Shown here piece by piece: positions 15,388 through 21,261 of a DNA stretch of 21,261 nucleotides. The notes below the pieces were generated by a model. That model was not told the DNA's origin. It did no database searches and was given only the letters and a program-made list of their open reading frames with translations. The stretch is from a virus. The position numbers were made by a program, and so were the translations under genes. Numbering within the stretch: position 1 is the first letter of the stretch; each line of letters starts with the position of its first letter. The stretch covers positions 1-21,261 of IMG/VR virus record IMGVR_UViG_3300046007_008909; one strand, given 5' to 3'.

Positions 15388-15933
15388 CTATATTAATTTA
15401 TTAGCAACATGTACCATTTTCTTAATTGGTAACTTTAAAAATTTATTTCGTAATTCAGGAGTTGGCAGTGCATCGTAAATACCTAATAAAAGATTTGCAG
15501 TTGCAACATCAACCATCTCTTTATCAACCTTACCAGAAGATTTAGTGTTAACAATTGCTTGTATCTGGCTTAATGTTGATTTTGAATTATCTTCAATTGT
15601 TTCATTCTTATGGACTTGATACGCCTTTAACGCACCTAATGCATTTTTATATGAATCATATTTTTGTGGCCAAAGCTTACCAGTTTTTGCACTTTTTATT
15701 CTAAAATCATCTCCAACTTTTACAATAAATTTTTCAAAGATTTGCATGATATCTTCTTTTTTAAGCTTTTTCGGCAAACCTTTAGTTGGGGTAGCTGCAT
15801 ACTTTTCAAGTTCTTTTTCTGACATATTTTTAGCTACTGCTTTAACTGTAGCAGACGCATCTTTCATTTTTCCGCGTTTGTACATCAATGCCATTGCCAT
15901 TAACTGTTGTTGGTTTTCACTCTTAGATGGCAT
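15388..15933 (-). CDS. DUF3008-like N-terminal domain protein, unknown function
   Basis: This encodes a 181-aa basic protein. Residues 1-60 (MPSKSENQQQLMAMAL, YKRGK, then MSEKELEKYAATPTKGLPKK) resemble the small DUF3008 family, which has the same MPxKSxxQQ...KRG...MSExELEELAxTxxKGLP order; I make this call from memory of the family. A middle segment at about 68-108 (FIVKVGDDFRIKSAKTGKLW, then KNALGALKAYQVHK) looks like a separate small domain, and the rest is helical. GAGGT (15940-15944) overlaps the stop of the protease gene and lies 6 nt before the ATG. It lies between protease and bS21 in the head operon, so an internal head or assembly role is plausible but unproven. Confidence 0.85.
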   Translation of the reverse strand: MPSKSENQQQLMAMALMYKRGKMKDASATVKAVAKNMSEKELEKYAATPTKGLPKKLKKEDIMQIFEKFIVKVGDDFRIKSAKTGKLWPQKYDSYKNALGALKAYQVHKNETIEDNSKSTLSQIQAIVNTKSSGKVDKEMVDVATANLLLGIYDALPTPELRNKFLKLPIKKMVHVANKLI

Positions 15934-15937
15934 GTAT

Positions 15938-16564
15938 TTACCTCAAATTACATTCACAAGATAATTCGCAAATTAATTCTTGCAAAACTCTATTAACATT
16001 TTCATACTTGTTATTAGAATGTGCTACGTTTTCTTTAATTACAGATTCGTTTGTTGGAGAAACAAATGCACCATGTGTACTTGGATTAGAAACAAAGTCC
16101 CATGCAATTAATTCAAAATCATCTTGCACTTCTAATGATTCATTTACTTCTTTAACACTACCAAGTCCACGTGAAGAAACTCCAACTTTAATACCAGATC
16201 TAAACAATTCTTTTAAAATGTTACCACTTGGCGTTGGAAGAACTTCAATTTTTCCAATTAGCTCATTTCCCTTCCAGTACATGTCAATGATATTATGGCT
16301 GACATTTTTTAAGTTTACTATGGCTGAATCTGGGTGGTCCAGCTCTCCCATCGCACGTCTTTCTACAACATAGGTATCATAATATTTTTTTGCTTCTCGT
16401 ACTAAAATATCTTTTGGATAAACTCGTCCGTTTTGATTCTTTACATCAGAGCGTTGTAGTGGACCACTAACAATCAATGTTCCATTATGTTGTGCCATTG
16501 ATTCATTAATAATTTGCGGTGTGAAATACATAACACCAACTGGATCTACTATTAATTTTTTCAT
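15938..16564 (-). CDS. 21: Prohead core protease, T4 gp21 family
   Basis: This 208-aa protein (T4 gp21 is 212 aa) is the serine protease that matures the prohead by cutting scaffold, capsid and core proteins. It shows the family blocks GPLQRSDVKNQNGRVYP (34-50), RRAMGELDHPDS with the likely catalytic His77, MYWKGNELIGKIEVLPTPSG (95-114), and GVSSRGLGSV with the likely nucleophile Ser130 or Ser131. The start codon overlaps the stop of the gene before it (ATGA), so it is translationally coupled. Likely substrates are the scaffold and major capsid proteins encoded just downstream. The fold is complete and no key residue appears missing. Confidence 0.95.
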   Translation of the reverse strand: MKKLIVDPVGVMYFTPQIINESMAQHNGTLIVSGPLQRSDVKNQNGRVYPKDILVREAKKYYDTYVVERRAMGELDHPDSAIVNLKNVSHNIIDMYWKGNELIGKIEVLPTPSGNILKELFRSGIKVGVSSRGLGSVKEVNESLEVQDDFELIAWDFVSNPSTHGAFVSPTNESVIKENVAHSNNKYENVNRVLQELICELSCECNLR

Positions 16565-17085
16565 GCTGATAATTCTATGATTTTTTTAGAAATTTTTATT
16601 AATCTCTCTGCAATTTTGTGCAATTTAGATTTAGAAGATTTCCAATATGCATCCTGAGTAATTGCCATTTCATTTTTCAATCTATGATTGTGTGCTACTA
16701 TACTCTCTAATTCATATAATGCTCTGTTAATCTTTTTAATACCAAGATTTATTTTTTTATTTGGAGAGTATGTTTCATCTTTTTTAAAATCAATATATCG
16801 TGCTTCATTCATATATAAATGTGTTGCAAATTCTTTGTACAACGATCTTTTATGTATTGGAATGAAGTATTTTGGTTTTTTCTTTTTAACTAATTTATAA
16901 CCATAAGATGTTGCACTCTTTTTTACTCTTGCTGTATGCTCTTTTTCATTTCTAGCAAATGCCCCCGGGATATTGTATCCAGTTACATTTCCAGTAACAT
17001 TTCCAGGTGCGGTGGATACTGATGCTTCACCGTCTTCTTCAATCTTGGATTTTATCTCTTTTATATATGATTTTATATCATCCAT
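16561..17085 (-). CDS. Lys-rich protein, possible head-core component, unknown
   Basis: This encodes a 174-aa protein I do not recognise. It has an acidic helix at 1-20 (DDIKSYIKEIKSKIEED), a Thr/Gly/Asn segment with a repeated NVTG (APGNVTGNVTGYNIPGAF, 26-43), a basic stretch with KLVKKKKPKYFIP, and a helical Lys-rich C-terminus (IAERLIKISKKIIEL). It is coupled on both sides: TAATG with the gene before, ATGA with the protease after. T4 encodes the small prohead core proteins gp67 and gp68 in the corresponding portal-to-protease interval. The Lys-rich make-up would fit such a role, but no sequence match was seen. Confidence 0.82.
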   Translation of the reverse strand: MDDIKSYIKEIKSKIEEDGEASVSTAPGNVTGNVTGYNIPGAFARNEKEHTARVKKSATSYGYKLVKKKKPKYFIPIHKRSLYKEFATHLYMNEARYIDFKKDETYSPNKKINLGIKKINRALYELESIVAHNHRLKNEMAITQDAYWKSSKSKLHKIAERLIKISKKIIELSA

Positions 17086-17399
17086 TAACGTACTGCCTGA
17101 TTTCTAATTAATACATAAACATCAGCTGCACCTGTTACATAAGATATTGATAATTCATGTATGTATCCCTTTGCAAGCTTGCTAAGATCAATCGATCCGC
17201 CATTTGATAGGTATGCAGTACCAGCAGCCGAACCATATGTTATTACAGCACCCGCGCCATAATCAGATCCAGTAAAGTATGCACTACCAGACGGTGTAAT
17301 CACTCGATGATATTTTCCAGGATGACCAATTCTAACAAAATCGTTTGGTGATCCGCCAGTTTGTCTTTGGTGGTATTCTTGTGGTTGAATCGCTGCCAT
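17085..17399 (-). CDS. Small Gly/Tyr-rich beta protein, unknown
   Basis: This encodes a 104-aa protein with no recognised family. It is rich in Gly, Ser, Ala and Tyr, with alternating hydrophobic stretches such as SGSAYFTGSDYGAGAVITYG and a C-terminal strand pattern GYIHELSISYVTGAADVYVLI. This suggests a compact beta-sandwich with no signal peptide or membrane segment. Its ATG overlaps the preceding stop by one base (TAATG), and its own stop overlaps the next start in the same way. It could be a minor capsid or decoration protein, judged only by composition and by location in the head operon. Confidence 0.8.
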   Translation of the reverse strand: MAAIQPQEYHQRQTGGSPNDFVRIGHPGKYHRVITPSGSAYFTGSDYGAGAVITYGSAAGTAYLSNGGSIDLSKLAKGYIHELSISYVTGAADVYVLIRNQAVR

Positions 17400-18256
17400 T
17401 ATAGGATTCTCCTAATTTCATTTTTTAATTCTTGTAATTTTAATAACTTGACTACATGCTCATCATTAACAACTTTAATATCTTTTAATGATTCTGTTAA
17501 TTTTAGTAATTCTTGTAATTTTATCCTTAAAATTTTATCATTTACTTTTGGAATTGATTCCGATATAAATGATTCAATTTTTACAACTTCGTCTATAATA
17601 TATGATTTTAAATTACTTGAGTTTGAGATGTTTAATATAAATTGACGTAATGTATGTTTTTGGTTTTCTCCCAAAAATCCATATTTTTCATTAAATTTAT
17701 TAACAAGAATTTTATATGATAAAAGCCGGACATCTTCCGGTTCTTTTCCATATGATTCTTCTAAAATGTCAAATTCGTTTGATTCATTTGATTTTGATTT
17801 TTCTTTGATTATATGATCAATCAGGGTACTTTTAGATCTAACTATATCTAATGGGTTATCGTCTTCGCTGTATTCAAATACCTTATATATTGATGCATAC
17901 GCCTTGTAATTTGGTATATTTGTTTTAAAGAAATTGTGTAAATCAAAAGAGTTTTTGATTTCTTTAATCAAATTAAATTTTTCAGTTTGAAGTGCTACTT
18001 TGTTTAATCGCTTTCTTGTATTAATAATAGTTTCGAGCAAAATTGATGATTTTTGCTCGGATGAAAACTTTTCATTCAAAAGCGTATTATATAGCATGTA
18101 CTCTTTATAAAGCTCCTTATCTTTTGCAAAATAGCGTTTTAATATAGACGAAGCTTCAGAATTTTTACCTTCTATTACATCGGCTGTTATCTGTCTAACC
18201 AATAAATCAAACAGAATTCCAGTATTTTTATATTTTGAATGTTTAAGTTCTTTCAT
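17399..18256 (-). CDS. Helical protein first in the head operon, unknown
   Basis: This encodes a 285-aa, mostly helical, charged protein. The N-terminus KHSKYKNTGILFDLLVRQIT (5-24) is a distinctive block that I believe recurs in environmental T4-like phages next to the portal gene, but no function is known to me. Long Lys/Glu helices fill the rest, ending with LLKLQELKNEIRRIL. It begins the operon running to the major capsid gene, with a promoter-like motif 30 nt upstream and a weak ribosome binding site. A scaffold/core or portal-associated role is suggested only by position. Confidence 0.85.
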   Translation of the reverse strand: MKELKHSKYKNTGILFDLLVRQITADVIEGKNSEASSILKRYFAKDKELYKEYMLYNTLLNEKFSSEQKSSILLETIINTRKRLNKVALQTEKFNLIKEIKNSFDLHNFFKTNIPNYKAYASIYKVFEYSEDDNPLDIVRSKSTLIDHIIKEKSKSNESNEFDILEESYGKEPEDVRLLSYKILVNKFNEKYGFLGENQKHTLRQFILNISNSSNLKSYIIDEVVKIESFISESIPKVNDKILRIKLQELLKLTESLKDIKVVNDEHVVKLLKLQELKNEIRRIL

Positions 18257-18285
18257 ATATCACTAATAGTATGGTTTAAGTTATA

Positions 18286-18295
18286 TATAAATATG
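18286..18295 (-). promoter_or_regulatory. Putative late promoter motif upstream of the head operon
   Basis: The coding strand reads CATATTTATA, ending 30 nt before the ATG at 18256. It lies in the 53-nt gap after the portal stop, beside an AATT tetranucleotide run (18299-18315). It is the weakest match of the six, differing at the first base. Confidence 0.35.
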
Positions 18296-18309
18296 TTATA
18301 ATTAATTAA

Positions 18310-20142
18310 TTAATTGGAATTTATTAGATTTTTTTCATCTAAAAACGATGAATTATCCATGTCATCTATTTCGTGTAAATTTTCAATTGATTCACCTAAT
18401 AAAGATTTAGCAATGACATCATTTGATTTTATTTTTATAGATGCTAAATACGGTATATATGCATTCGCCATGCTACTTTCCACACTTAATGGACTATTAT
18501 TTTTGTATGAATGCTTTATGCTCTTATCCATCTTATAATCATTATTACTATTCTTTCCAACAGGATCTCTACCTAGATAATGTGAATCTGTTTCATAATT
18601 TGATTTATACTCTTTAGGTCTTCCTGGTTTTTCGTTTGTAGGAGGTATTTCCATACTTGCTATATCGTGCGGCGTTCCATATGACTGGCTAGTTACAACC
18701 GGATCATTTCCTTCGGTTTCAATTTGAGATGATCTAAACTTAAATTTAGAGTCTTCAAGAATATTATTAATTTCTTCATTTGCTTCTTCTTCACTCATGT
18801 TGAAAATATTCTTGTAAATAAACCATTTTGAAAGTGCTTTATTTTCAGTTGCAGCCGTAAACAATTCAACTTTTTGTTTTAAAAGATTTATTTTTTCTTG
18901 CTCATAAATTATAGATGGTGATGTTAATTCAAGTTTAAAATCTATTAAATCACTTTCTTTAAATCCTTGTGCATATAAGTGTACAATTGCAATCTTTGTT
19001 AATTCGCTTTCTATAATTCTCTGGACTCGCTCAATTGTTCTTGCAAATCTAATATCTTCTGCCGCTAATGTTGCCTTGCCCTCAACTGTCTCATCATAAC
19101 CCAAAAATGCTTTTGGTATTTTTAGAGAAGCAAACAATTTACTACGCAAATACTCCAAGTCTTCTATAGCTTGGTATTGCAATCCGTTTAATGTAGAAAT
19201 TTCCGTTCCATTGTTCTGTCCACGTACCGGCAGATAAAAATCTTCTAAAATATTTTGCATGTTATATCGAAGATTATATTGACCAGTTTTCTCATCTACA
19301 AACGGTGTTTTTTTCATTTGATTCATAACCTGCTGCATGTATTGGTCTACTTCAGCAGGTGGTATGTTACCAATATCGAGTTTAAATATTCTTTTTTCCG
19401 GTGCTCGCATAACTCTATGGATCATCATAGCGTCTTCCATAAGAGTTATTTGTTTAAAAAGTTTACGAGCTCCCTCTAAAATAGAGCGCCCATATGGTAA
19501 AAAGTTTGTATCTGACAAAAGTCTGAAGTGTGCTACTTCATAATTTTCAAACTTTGCCTTTCCTAAAGCACCCTCATAAATAAATTTAGTATCAAACAGA
19601 TTGTTTGGATCTGCCCCGTCTTCTCTTGTAACTTCATACGCAGATAACGGAAATATACTAACAATACCAAGCTCTTCTCTAATATCTAAACGCAAATAAA
19701 AATCCCCATACTTTACTAAATTACGAGTCCATGGCCATATGTTATATTGTATATTTAAAATATCATAAAATAAATTTGTTAAAATTTTTCTGATGTTATC
19801 ATTTTCACTTTTAATTAATAAAACCTCTCCGTTTTCCGCTTTAGTTGTAGCTTCATCGGCATATATATCCAAGGCAGATGAAATTATAGCATCTTCATCC
19901 ATTGCTTCGTAATCCGTATATAAATCCAACCTAGCTGCGCTAAATCCATTATATTGATGGTATGGATTTACGTTTGAACCACGAGTACCATGCAATCTCC
20001 CGTATCTATCGATTACGCGAGTTTGATATGGATTTCCCTGTGCTTGGTAATGTGCGGTATCACTAACTTTAAGCTTACCATCAACATTTCTTAGAACAAT
20101 CGTAGTGCTAAATAATTTTTTTAATCTATCAAAAATTGCCAT
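18310..20142 (-). CDS. 20: Portal protein, T4 gp20 family
   Basis: This 610-aa protein (T4 gp20 is 524 aa) forms the dodecameric ring at the capsid vertex through which DNA is packaged by the terminase. Family features are an N-terminal wing with ARLDLYTDYEAMDEDAIISS followed by ALDIYADEAT, the core FPLSAYEVTRED, and a stem/clip region with YEVAHFRLLSDTNFLPYGRS, then LMEDAMMIHRVMRAPEKRIF and KIPKAFLGYDETVEGKATLA. The C-terminus from about residue 475 is a low-complexity, Ser/Asn/Lys-rich tail (EKPGRPKEYKSNYETDSHYL) and accounts for the excess length. The ribosome binding site AAGGTG (20147-20152) overlaps the terminase stop codon, so the two genes are transcribed and translated together. Confidence 0.96.
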   Translation of the reverse strand: MAIFDRLKKLFSTTIVLRNVDGKLKVSDTAHYQAQGNPYQTRVIDRYGRLHGTRGSNVNPYHQYNGFSAARLDLYTDYEAMDEDAIISSALDIYADEATTKAENGEVLLIKSENDNIRKILTNLFYDILNIQYNIWPWTRNLVKYGDFYLRLDIREELGIVSIFPLSAYEVTREDGADPNNLFDTKFIYEGALGKAKFENYEVAHFRLLSDTNFLPYGRSILEGARKLFKQITLMEDAMMIHRVMRAPEKRIFKLDIGNIPPAEVDQYMQQVMNQMKKTPFVDEKTGQYNLRYNMQNILEDFYLPVRGQNNGTEISTLNGLQYQAIEDLEYLRSKLFASLKIPKAFLGYDETVEGKATLAAEDIRFARTIERVQRIIESELTKIAIVHLYAQGFKESDLIDFKLELTSPSIIYEQEKINLLKQKVELFTAATENKALSKWFIYKNIFNMSEEEANEEINNILEDSKFKFRSSQIETEGNDPVVTSQSYGTPHDIASMEIPPTNEKPGRPKEYKSNYETDSHYLGRDPVGKNSNNDYKMDKSIKHSYKNNSPLSVESSMANAYIPYLASIKIKSNDVIAKSLLGESIENLHEIDDMDNSSFLDEKNLINSN

Positions 20143-20150
20143 AAATCACC

Positions 20151-21261
20151 TTATAATAGCCATTTTAAATCATCAGTTTCTTTATCATTAAGAGTCATAG
20201 ACCACTGGTTATTGCGTTGCTGTGCTCCATTCATATAAATAGTGCTTGGTCTTTGAATATTCATCAAAGTATTTCGAGTTAATTCAATTCCTTCAGTTTT
20301 TAATTTTATCGCAGCATCTCGTGTCCATAACGCAATTCCCATAGACATGACAAGATCATCATTATAACCAGTTAACGCTTCTGCTCTAGATCCATTCCAT
20401 ATAAATACATATAATTCTTCAATTAATCGCTTAGATCTTACTATTGGTAATCTTTCTCTAAAATAAGTTTCTAATTTAGAAATTACCAATGGTCTTATTC
20501 TGCTTGACATTGTAAACCCAGGAACCATTTGTGATTTGTCTTTTAGATCATATCCTTTTGCCAATTGAATGTTTACATCGGTATATCCTTCTTCTTTGTA
20601 TGAATAATACAAGTTTGAATAATTTCTATCTATTGCTTGCTGAATTGCTGCCCATCCAATATTTGCGTTTTCTATTATTAGCAACGCATCATTGTATTCG
20701 GTTGCAATTGAAACGAGAAAATTTCCATATGATTTGGTATCTAATTTTCCTTTATATTCGGCAACCTGTTCTACATTATCAATATCCATTACATGGAATG
20801 CAGAATAATCTTTTCCATCGCCACGAGCAACGTCTGCGATAACAACATAACTTTTAGCTGGGTCTGGGTATTGCCATATCCATAAGTTGCCGTCTATTCC
20901 ACGTCTTTCCAATGGTTCTTGGGCATATGTATCTTCATACCATTTAATTATAGGACCGTCAACAACTGTATGACCAGACGATATAAAATCACAATCACAT
21001 TCCTGTGCTGCCATCTTTTCGCCAAGAAGCTGTGTTTGTTTATCTCTCCATGATTGATCTCTTTCAGGATGAACCGTCCATGGTAATAATATTGTATTAA
21101 ATCCATTTTGCTTAGTCTCTGCTCCAACCCATGTTTTATGGAAAAAATTACCAGTACCGTTTGGTGTTGATAAAATAATAGCACGTCCTCCATTTGCAAG
21201 CGTTTGCTGTGCAGACGCCCAAATCTCATCAATATAATCAATAAAAGCTGCCTCGTCTATC
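20151..21261 (-). CDS. 17: Terminase large subunit, T4 gp17 family, 5' end beyond window
   Basis: The frame is open from the right edge to a TAA at 20151, giving 369 codons of the C-terminal part. The first residues are IDEAAF, the Walker B motif with catalytic Glu, followed by IILSTPNGTGNFFHKTW (about 28-44), the ATPase coupling motif. The RNase H-like nuclease follows: YVVIADVARGDGKDYSAFHV (Asp at about 143), LLIIENANIG (Glu at about 197) and GYNDDLVMSMGIALW (Asp-Asp at about 301-302), matching the T4 gp17 metal ligands. It packages and cuts concatemeric DNA at the portal. An internal Met at 21014 is not the start; the ATPase N-terminal part lies outside the window. All visible active-site residues are present. 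Confidence 0.97.
   Translation of the reverse strand, partial: IDEAAFIDYIDEIWASAQQTLANGGRAIILSTPNGTGNFFHKTWVGAETKQNGFNTILLPWTVHPERDQSWRDKQTQLLGEKMAAQECDCDFISSGHTVVDGPIIKWYEDTYAQEPLERRGIDGNLWIWQYPDPAKSYVVIADVARGDGKDYSAFHVMDIDNVEQVAEYKGKLDTKSYGNFLVSIATEYNDALLIIENANIGWAAIQQAIDRNYSNLYYSYKEEGYTDVNIQLAKGYDLKDKSQMVPGFTMSSRIRPLVISKLETYFRERLPIVRSKRLIEELYVFIWNGSRAEALTGYNDDLVMSMGIALWTRDAAIKLKTEGIELTRNTLMNIQRPSTIYMNGAQQRNNQWSMTLNDKETDDLKWLL

Noticed and set aside
18297-18315. AATT tetranucleotide run as a possible terminator after the portal gene
   Set aside because: It is A/T only, with no stable stem and no T-tail beyond the general AT richness.
20948-21241. A 97-codon minus-strand frame overlapping the terminase
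   Set aside because: It is out of frame with the terminase reading that shows Walker B, coupling and nuclease motifs continuously to the window edge.
1-21261. tRNA genes, insertion sequences, attachment sites, defence systems
   Set aside because: No cloverleaf-like sequence, transposase, terminal inverted repeats, integrase or defence family was recognised on either strand.

Overview
The window is a stretch of a T4-like (Straboviridae-type or 'far-T4') contractile-tailed phage genome, AT-rich, with every supported gene on the minus strand. The evidence is a set of recognisable T4 virion families: large terminase, portal, prohead protease, scaffold, major capsid protein, PhoH, neck/tail-completion proteins, tail sheath and tail tube. 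The divergent sequences, many hypothetical genes and a phage-borne ribosomal protein bS21 suggest an environmental (aquatic) phage. The host cannot be named from this sequence.

Reading in the direction of transcription (right to left): the 3' part of the terminase gene (17) enters at the right edge and is followed by portal (20). Next comes a packed block of three unrecognised genes (285, 104 and 174 aa), protease (21), a 181-aa protein with a DUF3008-like N-terminus, ribosomal protein bS21, scaffold (22) and major capsid protein (23), closed by a terminator. phoH follows as its own unit. Then come a neck block (gp13-like, gp14-like, gp15-like), a small coiled-coil gene plus the tail sheath (18), and the tail tube (19), closed by a second terminator. 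The left quarter of the window is one uninterrupted minus-strand reading frame of at least 1,779 codons that runs off the left edge. It has no stop inside the window.

That giant protein is the most unusual object here. It carries at least 15 Asp-box (BNR-type) beta-propeller signatures in three groups. YadA-head-like AVG repeats sit between the second and third groups and again after the third. It is probably a tail-tip or fibre adhesin.

A shared AT-rich motif (coding strand close to GATATTTATT) lies 30-38 nt upstream of six gene starts, twice directly after a terminator. It is the best candidate for this phage's late promoter. It divides the window into head assembly, PhoH, neck, sheath, tube and adhesin units. 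The order (17-20-21-22-23-phoH-13-14-15-18-19) is rearranged relative to T4 (13-14-15-16-17-18-19-20-21-22-23). No tRNA, CRISPR array, insertion sequence or attachment site was recognised.
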